From assembly GCA_913044085.1 (NCBI GenBank), contig CAJWNW010000002.1, forward strand, positions 1 to 43,800: DNA of 43,800 bases. The letters run 5' to 3'. This stretch comes from an uncultured Flavobacteriaceae bacterium (GTDB taxonomy: Bacteria > Bacteroidota > Bacteroidia > Flavobacteriales > Flavobacteriaceae). The notes beneath the pieces are model-generated. The model had not been told where the DNA came from. It was given only the letters and a program-made list of their open reading frames with translations, and did not search any database. Both the position numbers and the translations under genes were made by a program. Positions within the stretch are counted from its first letter, which is position 1. Each line of letters opens with the position of its first letter. This document shows positions 16,248 through 24,932 of this stretch, piece by piece.

Positions 16248-16255
16248 AAAATAGA

Positions 16256-16708
16256 TTACTCTAAGATTTGCGTCGTATGTTCTTTGGTATTTACTTTTGT
16301 AATGACTGATTCGATTACCCCATTTTCATCAATTATAAAAGTTGTTCTGTGAATACCGTCATATTCTCGTCCCATAAATTTTTTAGGGCCCCATACGCCA
16401 TAAGCTTCAATAACTGATTTGTCTTCATCGGCCAATAAATCGTAAGGAAATCCATATTTATTTTTAAAATTAAGTTGGCGTTTGGCACTGTCTGCACTTA
16501 CGCCTAAGATGGCATAACCGGCCGCCTTAAAACGGCTGTAATTATCACTCAAGTTGCAGGCTTCCAAGGTACACCCAGGTGTGCTAGCCTTGGGGTAGAA
16601 AAATAGTACCAGCTTTTTACCAGTGAAATCTGATAAATTGACCGTGTTACCGTTTTGATTAGTACTTTTAAAATCGGGGGCCTTGTCGCCAGCTTTTAAT
16701 GCAATCAT
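16256..16708 (-). CDS. bcp: Thioredoxin-dependent thiol peroxidase Bcp
   Basis: This 150-aa protein is a peroxiredoxin of the Bcp/PrxQ group. The peroxidatic Cys46 lies in STPGCTLEAC, with the resolving Cys51 five residues later, as in atypical two-cysteine PrxQ enzymes. The FYPKASTPGCT block and the HRTTFIIDENG strand are typical. It reduces hydrogen peroxide and organic hydroperoxides using thioredoxin in the cytosol. It converges with the upstream conserved gene across 8 bases and is divergent from nth, with which it shares overlapping promoters. Confidence 0.96.
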   Translation of the reverse strand: MIALKAGDKAPDFKSTNQNGNTVNLSDFTGKKLVLFFYPKASTPGCTLEACNLSDNYSRFKAAGYAILGVSADSAKRQLNFKNKYGFPYDLLADEDKSVIEAYGVWGPKKFMGREYDGIHRTTFIIDENGVIESVITKVNTKEHTTQILE

Positions 16709-16714
16709 ATTTAG

Positions 16715-16722
16715 TATCTTTG
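16715..16722 (+). promoter_or_regulatory. -7 box for nth
   Basis: TATCTTTG fits TAnnTTTG, 22 bases before the nth start at 16744. It excludes the upstream in-frame ATG at 16699, which would not be transcribed from it. Confidence 0.55.
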
Positions 16723-16730
16723 AATTTTTA

Positions 16731-16738
16731 CAAATATA
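16731..16738 (-). promoter_or_regulatory. -7 box for bcp
   Basis: On the minus strand this reads TATATTTG, 23 bases before the bcp start. It lies downstream of the nth -7 box, so the two polymerase footprints interleave. Confidence 0.55.
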
Positions 16739-16743
16739 AGCGA

Positions 16744-17424
16744 ATGACCAAAACAGAAAAGGTAAATTTTGTTATAAAAACCTTAAATAATTTATATCCA
16801 GAAATTCCAATCCCATTGAATCACAAGGACCCTTATACCCTGCTTATTGCTGTATTGCTGTCGGCTCAATGCACGGATGTACGTGTCAATCAAATCACTC
16901 CAATTCTTTTTGCAAAGGCTGATAATCCTTTTGATATGATTAAAATGTCTGTTGAAGAAATCAAAGCCATCATTCGTCCTTGCGGTCTTTCACCAATGAA
17001 AAGTAAGGGAATTCATGGATTGTCACACATTCTAATTGAAAAACACCAAGGAAAAGTGCCACAAAGTTTTGAAGCTTTAGAAGCCTTACCAGCCGTAGGA
17101 CATAAAACTGCTAGTGTGGTAATGTCTCAGGCTTTCGGCGTTCCCGCATTTCCAGTTGACACCCATATACACCGCCTTATGTACCGTTGGAATCTATCCA
17201 ATGGTAAAAATGTGGTGCAAACAGAAAGAGATGCCAAACGCCTCTTCCCAGAAGAACTCTGGAATGATCTTCATTTGCAAATTATTTGGTATGGACGCGA
17301 GTACTCTCCAGCACGTGGTTGGAATATTGAAAAAGACAGCATTACAAGAACAATTGGACGAAAGTCGGTTTTAAAATCAGTAGAACGTACAAAAAAAAAT
17401 CCTGAGCAAAGTCAGGATTTTTAA
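16744..17424 (+). CDS. nth: Endonuclease III, form without the iron-sulfur cluster
   Basis: This 226-aa DNA glycosylase/AP lyase of base-excision repair removes oxidised pyrimidines. The helix-hairpin-helix LPAVGHKTASVV carries the catalytic Lys121, and Asp139 lies in PVDTHIHRL; both agree with Lys120 and Asp138 of the E. coli enzyme. The C-terminal four cysteines of the classic 4Fe-4S loop are absent: no Cys occurs after residue 80, and this region instead reads YGREYSPARGW. The start at 16744 is chosen over 16699 because a -7 box lies between them. The last nine codons coincide with a hairpin that looks like a terminator for the opposite strand. Confidence 0.94.
   Translation: MTKTEKVNFVIKTLNNLYPEIPIPLNHKDPYTLLIAVLLSAQCTDVRVNQITPILFAKADNPFDMIKMSVEEIKAIIRPCGLSPMKSKGIHGLSHILIEKHQGKVPQSFEALEALPAVGHKTASVVMSQAFGVPAFPVDTHIHRLMYRWNLSNGKNVVQTERDAKRLFPEELWNDLHLQIIWYGREYSPARGWNIEKDSITRTIGRKSVLKSVERTKKNPEQSQDF
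17391..17422 (-). terminator. Rho-independent terminator inside the 3' end of nth
   Basis: AAATCCTGA and TCAGGATTT (17397-17405 and 17412-17420) form a perfect 9-bp stem around a 6-base loop. Read on the minus strand, the stem is followed by a run of nine T. It suits the end of the minus-strand sigma and 47-aa gene unit, and may act weakly in the plus direction too. Confidence 0.75.
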
Positions 17425-17427
17425 AAT

Positions 17428-17571
17428 TTAATTTAGTGACATTTCAAAAGAAATCTTTTTGAGGGGGATAACTTTTAATGCCCTAGAATAATCCAGCAAG
17501 AAACGAATAGTTTCCTTGCGGGGTTTTAGCTGTTCAAAATTTGATGTGTTTTCAGAGTAAAGTTTTGCCAT
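17428..17571 (-). CDS. 47-aa conserved-looking small protein downstream of an ECF sigma gene
   Basis: A 48-codon frame runs from ATG (17569-17571) to TAA (17428-17430). The product starts MAKLYSENTSNFEQL, and its core PRKETIRFLLDYSRALKVI is a predicted amphipathic helix, ending in a strand-like FEMSLN. From memory, very similar short proteins with the K-E-T-I-x-F-L-L-x-Y-S-x-A-L pattern are common in flavobacteria, but I cannot search to confirm this. It follows the sigma gene by 65 bases on the same strand and is closed by a clear terminator just past its stop, so it is probably co-transcribed with the sigma factor. No function is known. Confidence 0.75.
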   Translation of the reverse strand: MAKLYSENTSNFEQLKPRKETIRFLLDYSRALKVIPLKKISFEMSLN

Positions 17572-17636
17572 TCGCAAGAATTGTTTTAGTGATTTACAAT
17601 ACTAACGCACAACTTTTAAATTTATTTTAAAAAATC

Positions 17637-18221
17637 CTAATTAATTAAACTAATATTGTGGTTGTCGATCATTTTTCGGAGATTTATGAGCCCATAGCGC
17701 ATGCGACCAAGCGCCGTATTGATACTTACATTGGTATTTTCTGAGATTTCTTTGAAGCTCATATCCTGATAAATTCGCATTTTAATAACCACTTTTTGAT
17801 CTTCAGGCAATTCTTCTAAAAGAATGCGCACATGATTGGCAATTTGACTTTCTACAATTTTATTTTCAGCATTGGGACTCTCATCGGACAATACAGAAAA
17901 AATGTCAAAATCTCCTTTATTTTTAAATTTAGGCATTCTTTTATTTTTTCTAAAATAGTCAATGACAAGATTGTGTGAAATGCGCATGACCCAAGGTAAA
18001 AACTTTCCTTGTTCGTTATATTTACCACGTTTTAAAGTGTTTATAACTTTGATAAAAGTGTCTTGAAAGACATCTTCAGTAGCGTCTCGGTCTTGAATTT
18101 TTGAAAAAATAAAGCCGTAAAGACGTGCTTGGTGCCTATTTATGAGAACTGAAAGAGAATTTTCATCTCCAGAAATGTAGTTGCTTACGAGCTGGGCGTC
18201 GCTTAAGGATTTGGTATTCAT
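17637..18221 (-). CDS. ECF-type RNA polymerase sigma factor (sigma-70 family)
   Basis: This 194-aa protein has region 2 in its first half (ATEDVFQDTFIKVINTL, then LPWVMRISHNLVIDYFRKNK) and region 4 near residues 128-180 (MSFKEISENTNVSINTALGR). The start is placed at MNTKSLSDAQ (18221), the usual beginning of this flavobacterial group. An upstream in-frame ATG at 18242 lies within a hairpin and would add MVLKSNV. No membrane anti-sigma gene follows; a 47-aa small protein does. The leader, about 90 bases from a consensus promoter, folds into nested hairpins that reach the start codon, so translation is likely controlled. Confidence 0.93.
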   Translation of the reverse strand: MNTKSLSDAQLVSNYISGDENSLSVLINRHQARLYGFIFSKIQDRDATEDVFQDTFIKVINTLKRGKYNEQGKFLPWVMRISHNLVIDYFRKNKRMPKFKNKGDFDIFSVLSDESPNAENKIVESQIANHVRILLEELPEDQKVVIKMRIYQDMSFKEISENTNVSINTALGRMRYGLINLRKMIDNHNISLIN

Positions 18222-18282
18222 AACATTACTTTTGAGTACCATAAGAAGGTACTGGATTAAAATTTATTTAGTGTAATGTTAT
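18220..18282 (-). promoter_or_regulatory. Nested hairpins in the sigma-factor leader, covering the start codon
   Basis: ATAACATTAC (18220-18229) and GTAATGTTAT (18273-18282) form a perfect 10-bp outer stem. Inside it, AGTACC (18235-18240) and GGTACT (18248-18253) form a 6-bp stem with a 7-base loop. On the RNA the outer stem pairs the AU of the start codon. This may be a translational switch or a double operator. Confidence 0.55.
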
Positions 18283-18315
18283 CTCTATAAGCAGTTTTTT
18301 AGTTAGAATGAATAC

Positions 18316-18348
18316 CAAATATAGAGATATTGAATTTAAAATTCCAAA
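18316..18348 (-). promoter_or_regulatory. Consensus promoter of the sigma-factor gene
   Basis: On the minus strand TTTG (18345-18348) and TATATTTG (18316-18323) are 21 bases apart, a full match to the Bacteroidota -33/-7 pattern. It predicts a start near 18310 and a leader of about 90 bases. Confidence 0.7.
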
Positions 18349-18435
18349 TTTTTGTTTTTATTTTAATCTTAATAAGAAGTTAATCTCCTTTTTTTAAACA
18401 CCCAATAATACTATCTTTAAGCCCTATTTATTCAA

Positions 18436-21228
18436 ATGTCCAACAAATTTTCAAAACACAATCCTAAAGATTACATACTAATTAAAGGAGCCAAATTACA
18501 CAATCTTAAAAACATTGATGTGGCCATTCCTAGAAATAAATTAGTGGTAATTACAGGCCTGTCGGGTTCAGGCAAATCTAGTTTGGCATTTGACACATTG
18601 TATGCAGAAGGTCAAAGGCGTTATGTAGAAAGTTTATCGAGCTATGCACGGCAATTTTTAGGACGCTTAAATAAACCACAAGTGGATTACATCAAAGGTA
18701 TTGCGCCTGCAGTTGCTATTGAACAAAAAGTGAATTCAACCAACCCGAGGTCTACTGTAGGTACTAGTACAGAAATATACGATTATCTAAAATTACTCTA
18801 TGCTCGTATTGGTGTCACTTATTCACCCATTTCCAATGGAGTTGTCAAAAAAGACTCAACATCAGATGTTATAGATTATATAAAAACCTTAGAAAGTAAA
18901 CAGAAATTACTACTATTAGCTCCCATAGAATTAGAAAAAGGTCGAGATATAACAGACAAACTCAAAGCGTTACAGAACCAAGGTTTTTCAAGAATGAAAA
19001 TTAATGGTCAAATTGAACGCATTGATGTGCTTTTGAAATCAGAAATTGAATTGGAGAATTTAGCATTGGTTGTAGACCGCATTGTTGTAAAACACGAAGA
19101 TAATTTTTACAATCGGTTGGCAGATGCTATTGAAATGGCTTTTTACGAAGGAAAAGGCTATTGTTTAATTGAAGATGTTGAAAATTCAAAATTAAAAACA
19201 TTCAGTAATAATTTTGCATTAGATGGTCAAAAATTTTTAGAGCCTAACATCCATTTATTTAGCTTTAATAATCCATATGGCGCATGTCCTAATTGCGAAG
19301 GCTATGGAGATGTCATTGGCATTGACAAAACATTGGTGATTCCCAACACCACACTATCCGTTTATGAAAATGCCATTTATCCTTGGAGAGGCGAAAGCAT
19401 GTCCTATTACAGAGATTTAGTGGTTAATAACAGCCACAAATTCGATTTCCCAATCCACAAACCCTATTTTGAACTGAGCGATAAACAAAAGGAACTTATA
19501 TGGTTCGGAAATGAACATTTTGAAGGTCTGAATGCTTTTTTTAAGGAATTAGAATCCAAATCCTATAAAGTGCAAAACCGTGTGATGCTATCGCGTTATC
19601 GAGGAAAAACAAAGTGTCACGTTTGCAATGGAAAACGCTTGCGAAAAGAGGCGAATTATGTCAAAATTGATGGCCACTCTATTTCTGACCTAGTAGAACT
19701 ACCAATAGCTGAACTTAAAGCTTTTTTTGAAAGCTTAGAAGTGACAAAAAATGAGACTAAAATTGCAAAACGTTTGTTGACAGAAATCAGAAATCGCATT
19801 GGGTATTTATCTAATGTTGGCCTGGATTACCTCACATTAAATCGAAAATCTAATACTCTATCTGGAGGTGAGAGCCAACGCATCAACTTAGCGACTTCAT
19901 TGGGCAGTAGCCTGGTAGGTTCTATGTACATATTGGACGAGCCCAGCATTGGGTTGCATTCAAAAGATACAGAACGTCTGGTTTCTGTTCTAAAAAATTT
20001 ACGAGACTTGGGCAACACCGTGATTGTAGTAGAGCACGACGAAGCTATCATGGAGGCTGCAGATTACATCATTGATATTGGCCCTGAAGCAGGAAGCCAT
20101 GGCGGAGAAGTAGTTGCTGAAGGTGATTTTAAATCACTTTTAAAGCTGAAGACATTAACCGCACAGTACCTAAATGGCGCCATGACAATAGACATCCCTA
20201 AACTGCGGAGAACTTCAAAATACGCTGTAAAGATTGAAGGGGCTCGTGCAAATAATCTCAAAAATATCAGCGTCGAATTTCCACTGAATATGCTGACCGT
20301 GGTGACTGGTGTTTCAGGCAGTGGAAAGAGCACACTGGTCAAAAATATATTGTATCCAGCACTGCAAAAACAATTGAATGGCTACGGTCAAAAGCCCGCA
20401 GAATTTTCAGAAATTTCAGGTAACTATAAAAATATAAAATTCATTGAATTTGTAGACCAAAACCCCATTGGTCGCTCCTCAAGATCCAATCCAGTGACCT
20501 ACATCAAGGCCTATGACGATATTCGATCGCTCTTCTCGAAACAAAAATTAAGCGTTGTTAGACATTACCAACCAAAGCATTTCTCATTCAATGTTGATGG
20601 AGGCCGCTGCCCCACCTGCAAAGGTGAAGGCGTTGTTACCATTGAAATGCAATTTATGGCAGATGTAAAATTGAAATGCGAAAGCTGTAAGGGCAAACGC
20701 TTTAAAAATGATATTCTAGATATTAAATTTCAAGGTTGCAATATTGACGATATTCTCAAAATGACCATTGATAAAGCGGTTGATTTCTTTGAAATACACG
20801 ATTGCCATAAAATCAAGAAAAAACTACAACCCCTCCAAGATGTAGGCTTGGGCTATGTAACACTTGGCCAAAGTTCATCTACACTTTCGGGAGGAGAAGC
20901 ACAACGTATCAAACTGGCCTCATTTTTAGGTAAAGGAAGCAGCAGCGAATTGGGCTTGTTTATTTTTGATGAACCTTCAACAGGACTGCATTTTCACGAC
21001 ATAAAAAAATTACTAAAATCGTTTAATGCCCTTATTGATCAAGGACATTCCATCATTGTTATAGAACACAATTTAGAACTCATTAAATCTGCCGATTACA
21101 TCATTGACTTAGGTCCAGAAGGAGGTAAAAATGGAGGTAGTGTAATGGTACAAGGAACACCAGAAATGATTGTTGATTCGAAAACTTCATTGACAGCAAA
21201 ATATTTGGATGCTATCTTAAGTAAATAA
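18436..21228 (+). CDS. uvrA: Excinuclease ABC subunit A (UvrA)
   Basis: This 930-aa protein is the damage-sensing ATPase of nucleotide excision repair. It has two ABC modules: Walker A GLSGSGKSSL near residue 42 and GVSGSGKSTL near 625, with signatures LSGGESQRI and LSGGEAQRI. Paired CxxC zinc motifs are present in both halves (CPNCEGYG with CHVCNGKR, and CPTCKGEG with CESCKGKR). The length is normal for the main UvrA and I see no frameshift. It works with UvrB and UvrC, neither of which is in the window. A near-consensus TATCTTTA lies upstream at about 18412. The gene is single and convergent with the glycosyltransferase operon. Confidence 0.98.
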   Translation: MSNKFSKHNPKDYILIKGAKLHNLKNIDVAIPRNKLVVITGLSGSGKSSLAFDTLYAEGQRRYVESLSSYARQFLGRLNKPQVDYIKGIAPAVAIEQKVNSTNPRSTVGTSTEIYDYLKLLYARIGVTYSPISNGVVKKDSTSDVIDYIKTLESKQKLLLLAPIELEKGRDITDKLKALQNQGFSRMKINGQIERIDVLLKSEIELENLALVVDRIVVKHEDNFYNRLADAIEMAFYEGKGYCLIEDVENSKLKTFSNNFALDGQKFLEPNIHLFSFNNPYGACPNCEGYGDVIGIDKTLVIPNTTLSVYENAIYPWRGESMSYYRDLVVNNSHKFDFPIHKPYFELSDKQKELIWFGNEHFEGLNAFFKELESKSYKVQNRVMLSRYRGKTKCHVCNGKRLRKEANYVKIDGHSISDLVELPIAELKAFFESLEVTKNETKIAKRLLTEIRNRIGYLSNVGLDYLTLNRKSNTLSGGESQRINLATSLGSSLVGSMYILDEPSIGLHSKDTERLVSVLKNLRDLGNTVIVVEHDEAIMEAADYIIDIGPEAGSHGGEVVAEGDFKSLLKLKTLTAQYLNGAMTIDIPKLRRTSKYAVKIEGARANNLKNISVEFPLNMLTVVTGVSGSGKSTLVKNILYPALQKQLNGYGQKPAEFSEISGNYKNIKFIEFVDQNPIGRSSRSNPVTYIKAYDDIRSLFSKQKLSVVRHYQPKHFSFNVDGGRCPTCKGEGVVTIEMQFMADVKLKCESCKGKRFKNDILDIKFQGCNIDDILKMTIDKAVDFFEIHDCHKIKKKLQPLQDVGLGYVTLGQSSSTLSGGEAQRIKLASFLGKGSSSELGLFIFDEPSTGLHFHDIKKLLKSFNALIDQGHSIIVIEHNLELIKSADYIIDLGPEGGKNGGSVMVQGTPEMIVDSKTSLTAKYLDAILSK

Positions 21229-21233
21229 TGGAT

Positions 21234-22514
21234 TCATTGCCTTAAGATTTCAGCCAGTTTTTGGGTACAGCTGCGGCGTGAGTAGCGATCAATTCCTTTG
21301 GAATTAACACAAAGCGTGTTGTTTTCAAAAGCCATAAATAATTTTTTGATGTGTGATTTCAGAGCCTCTCTTTCAGAATGCTTAAAGTAATTACCCGTAT
21401 TGGTTTCTTTTAAGATAGACGTAATATCTGAAGGTTGGGGTCCAATAGCGATAATTGGGCGTTGGGCGTTGACATACTCAAATAATTTCCCTGGAATAAT
21501 ATAGGTGGCAGCTTTAGTATTCCCTTCTAGAAGCAAAAGCACTTGAGATTTTCTTTGATACTTAGCAGCATCAAAATGGGATACCGTTTCAATGATGTCA
21601 AGATAGGACTCTAACCCCGATGCATTTATTGCATTTATAACATCTGCACTAATAGTTCCAACAAGCACCAACCTAAATTTTTCTTTAAAATCTGTTAATT
21701 CGTGAATTAGCTCAGATAAAACATCCCATAATATGGCTGGATTTCTTTGAGATGAAAGAAACCCAATATGAGTCAAAGTAAAATTTAGGTCCATTTTTAC
21801 TTTGCTTGTACTAGCATCATCAAAGCCATTGGTAACGACTGAAATAGGCTGTTTCGTCTTATTTGAAAACAACAACTTTGTTTGCACGGATGTTACAATA
21901 ATATGGTCGGCCTTACTCAGCACCCTTTTTTCTAACATCAAATGTTGTTTTTGGGCATGTTTGGTGAGCTTCAACAGATGGTGGTAGTTGATATCAACCC
22001 AAGGATCTCTAAAGTCACTAAACCACTTTAAAAGGTGTTTTGCCTTCAACCGCACCCCAATCAAATGAACACTGTGAGGCGGTCCTGTAGTAATGATGGT
22101 ATCTATCTTGTTTTTTGAAATATAATCCGATAAAAAATCAACCGATGGCTTGACCCAAAAAATTCTTGCATCGGGAATAAAAAAATTACCCCGAATAAAA
22201 ATCAAAAAACGGTCTACAATGCCTTGTTTTGATGCTGTTGGAATATGCCCTTTTCCATAAGCTTTGGATTTGGTTTTGAAAAATAACTTTAAAAAACGTA
22301 GGGGTTCACGAATAGGATGTTTCAAAATTGTAATTTTTTCTGATAGATTATCAGAAAGTGTTGAATCTAATGTTGGATAGGACGGGTTTTCAGGACAATA
22401 AACAATGGGGTCTATATCAAATTCAGGAAGGTACTTTACAAATTTAAGCCAGCGCTGTACGCCAGGACCTCCTGCGGGTGGCCAATAATATGTAATAATT
22501 AATACCTTTTTCAT
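21234..22514 (-). CDS. Family 4-type glycosyltransferase
   Basis: This 426-aa protein begins with the GT-B pattern ITYYWPPAGGPGVQRWLKF (residues 7-25), typical of the GT4 group in which a Gly-rich loop meets the acceptor. It continues with FSDFRDPW and a C-terminal donor-site region (IPGKLFEYVNAQRPIIAIGP) that contains the conserved E of the nucleotide-sugar pocket. It should be cytosolic or membrane-associated and act in envelope polysaccharide or glycolipid synthesis. The substrate is unknown. It is the last gene of a three-gene unit and overlaps the YfhO gene by four bases. Confidence 0.88.
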   Translation of the reverse strand: MKKVLIITYYWPPAGGPGVQRWLKFVKYLPEFDIDPIVYCPENPSYPTLDSTLSDNLSEKITILKHPIREPLRFLKLFFKTKSKAYGKGHIPTASKQGIVDRFLIFIRGNFFIPDARIFWVKPSVDFLSDYISKNKIDTIITTGPPHSVHLIGVRLKAKHLLKWFSDFRDPWVDINYHHLLKLTKHAQKQHLMLEKRVLSKADHIIVTSVQTKLLFSNKTKQPISVVTNGFDDASTSKVKMDLNFTLTHIGFLSSQRNPAILWDVLSELIHELTDFKEKFRLVLVGTISADVINAINASGLESYLDIIETVSHFDAAKYQRKSQVLLLLEGNTKAATYIIPGKLFEYVNAQRPIIAIGPQPSDITSILKETNTGNYFKHSEREALKSHIKKLFMAFENNTLCVNSKGIDRYSRRSCTQKLAEILRQ

Positions 22515-24931
22515 TTATTTTTTGTGCTAAAAACAAAACTGAAAGCCCCCAAAGATAAGATTAGAAATAAAATTGAACTTATGATTGAAATTTGGGCACC
22601 AGATTGCACCACTTGCGGCTTAAACTCAAAAACGATGGTGTGTTCACCTTTTGGGATTCTAAGCCCTCTGAGCACATAATTCACATTGTAATGAGGAACA
22701 TCTTCATTGTCTATTTGAGCATGCCATCCATCTTTGTAATAGTTTTCAGAAAAAACAGCAAAGCCATCATTCATGTTATTTGATTTATAAATTAATTTAT
22801 TTGGCGCATAACGCGTGAGTTGAATGCTTGCTGTGGAATCCCGTTTAAATGTTGTATCTGGGTGTGAATTTACATTGATAATGGCCGTTGACTTGGAGTT
22901 AAAATCAGAAAGCGCGTTAATTTCAGCGTCGGCATCAGGAACCGATTTTAAAGTTTCAACAAACCAAGCATTGCCATTAATTTGGTCATTTTCTACGTAT
23001 TGTAATTGACCTTCTTCATTTGAGTAAATAATATATTTTGTATTGAGCATGTTGAAGACCTCTGGATTTGCTTTGTCAATATGAAATTCTATGAGCTCAT
23101 TAAAACGGCGCATTTTAGCAGCGTGGTAACCACTGATGGAATTGTGAAAATAGGATGCTTTTGTACTGCCATCCGATGTGTCATAAACTCTAAAAACAGT
23201 GGAATCTCTTAAAATAAGCTTGTCAATTTCATTAGCTTGATAAGGTTTATCAACTTTAATTGCAGACGTAAAATTACCGTTATTCACATAACGACGGTCG
23301 ACACCAACCAAATCAAATAGAATCATAAGGCCTAAAACAACAACTGTGGTGTTTTGATTTATCTTCTGTTTTAGATAACCCCAAATTACAGCTGCCATAA
23401 ATAAAACAAAAAGCAGAGATCTCAAAGCATCAGCGGATAACAATGCACTGCGATCTTTTCTTAAGGCCTCAACAAAATCTTGACCGTAAAAGCTTGCATA
23501 CTGGCCATCTCTAAGTCCTACAAAATCAAGTAAGCTATTTTTAAAAAGGATAAATATCAAGCAAATCCCCAATAGTGTCAAAACTGCTGTTTTTAGCGCC
23601 TTTAAAGAATTTGTTTCGGAAGTCTTAGGATTAAACAATTGTGTCAATCCAAAAACCGCTAAAATGGGAATACAAAGTTCTATGATAACTTGAATGGAGC
23701 TCACCGCTCTAAATTTATTGTAGAATGGAATGTGATCTATGAAGACGTTTGTAAGCCACGGTAAGTGCTTACCATAAGATAGTAAAAGTGCTAAAATCAT
23801 AGCCAATAGCAACCACCATTTATGAAAGCCATTGTATAATAAAAGTCCTAAAAAACACAAGAAAATTAAGGTGGCACCCAAATAAGCTGGTGCTTCTACA
23901 ATAGGTTGTTCCCCCCAATACATAGGGGCTCTTTTAGCTTCGTTGAGCGCCTGAATGGATGTAGCCCCCAAATCCTTATAAGCTTTGTAAGTATGGGAAT
24001 CCTTTCCAAGTTCTTCAGAATTTCCCCCGCCCATGAGTCTTGGGATAAACAAATTCAAACTCTCAAAAATGCCATAACTATATTGGGTGATGTAATCTTT
24101 ATCCAAACCTGAAGTTTTAGGTCTCTGACGGCCATCTGCCAAAACAGTCAATTCACTTTGACTGCGGGTGCTCTGCTTGGCATATTCACTGGTTGCCAAT
24201 AAATTTGTAGCATTCATTCCAACAGCCAAACCAGCAGCGGCAATTAAAATTAAAGCGGCTTTAATAAAGCTTGGAATTTCTTTATTTCTAAAGGATTTAG
24301 CTGCGTATGCAATGCCTATAAATAAAATTACAAACAACAAATAGTATGTCATTTGAAAGTGGTTTGCAACCAATTCGAGCGCTACAGAGATTGTTGTCAA
24401 AACAAATCCAAGTCTATAGCGTTTTTGAAATGTTAGAAGAATCCCTGAAAGCACCAATGGCATATAGGCAATGGCATGCGCCTTGGCGTTATGACCAACC
24501 CCAATAATAATGATTAAGTAGGTTGAGAAACCAAAAGCCAAAGCACCCAAAACAGCCATTCGAAAATCGATTCTAAACGAGAGTAAAAGGATGTAAAAAC
24601 CCATCAAATACAAAAACAAATAATCTGCAGGGCGGGGTAAAAAGCGCAATGAAAGGTCTAATTTTTTGATGAAATTATAGGGATATTTTGCGCCGAGTTG
24701 ATAGGTTGGCATACCACCAAATGCACTGTTGGTCCAATAGGTCTCTCTTCCAGTATCCTTTTTAAAATCAAGTTGCTGTTTGGCCATCCCTGTGTACTGA
24801 ACAATATCAGTTTGATAAATTTTCTTGCCTTGAACAACAGGACTAAAAAAGGCCAGCGAGAGCACGGTAAACCCAAAAAATACCAATAGATGTTTAAAAT
24901 AAGTTGTATACGATTGATTCATTGTTTTCAA
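22511..24931 (-). CDS. YfhO-family multi-pass membrane protein (GT-C-like)
   Basis: This 806-aa protein has about 12 hydrophobic helices in its first 550 residues and a soluble C-terminal part ending in one more helix near 785-802. The first loop carries DIVQYTGMAKQQ, the acidic segment expected for lipid-linked-sugar enzymes of the GT-C fold. The periplasmic C-terminal motif FSENYYKDGWHAQID is a hallmark of YfhO. In Bacillus, YfhO relatives help glycosylate cell-wall polymers using polyprenyl-phosphate sugars. Here it lies in an operon between DUF4834 and a GT4 transferase, which fits envelope glycan modification. The target is unknown. Confidence 0.92.
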   Translation of the reverse strand: MKTMNQSYTTYFKHLLVFFGFTVLSLAFFSPVVQGKKIYQTDIVQYTGMAKQQLDFKKDTGRETYWTNSAFGGMPTYQLGAKYPYNFIKKLDLSLRFLPRPADYLFLYLMGFYILLLSFRIDFRMAVLGALAFGFSTYLIIIIGVGHNAKAHAIAYMPLVLSGILLTFQKRYRLGFVLTTISVALELVANHFQMTYYLLFVILFIGIAYAAKSFRNKEIPSFIKAALILIAAAGLAVGMNATNLLATSEYAKQSTRSQSELTVLADGRQRPKTSGLDKDYITQYSYGIFESLNLFIPRLMGGGNSEELGKDSHTYKAYKDLGATSIQALNEAKRAPMYWGEQPIVEAPAYLGATLIFLCFLGLLLYNGFHKWWLLLAMILALLLSYGKHLPWLTNVFIDHIPFYNKFRAVSSIQVIIELCIPILAVFGLTQLFNPKTSETNSLKALKTAVLTLLGICLIFILFKNSLLDFVGLRDGQYASFYGQDFVEALRKDRSALLSADALRSLLFVLFMAAVIWGYLKQKINQNTTVVVLGLMILFDLVGVDRRYVNNGNFTSAIKVDKPYQANEIDKLILRDSTVFRVYDTSDGSTKASYFHNSISGYHAAKMRRFNELIEFHIDKANPEVFNMLNTKYIIYSNEEGQLQYVENDQINGNAWFVETLKSVPDADAEINALSDFNSKSTAIINVNSHPDTTFKRDSTASIQLTRYAPNKLIYKSNNMNDGFAVFSENYYKDGWHAQIDNEDVPHYNVNYVLRGLRIPKGEHTIVFEFKPQVVQSGAQISIISSILFLILSLGAFSFVFSTKNK

Positions 24932-24932
24932 A

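Noticed and set aside
16699..16743. Upstream ATG of nth adding 15 residues
   Set aside because: A -7 box at 16715-16722 would place transcription start after this ATG, and the shorter form gives catalytic residue numbers matching the family.
20064..20342. 92-aa antisense frame within uvrA
   Set aside because: It lies opposite the second Walker A region and has no protein-like features.
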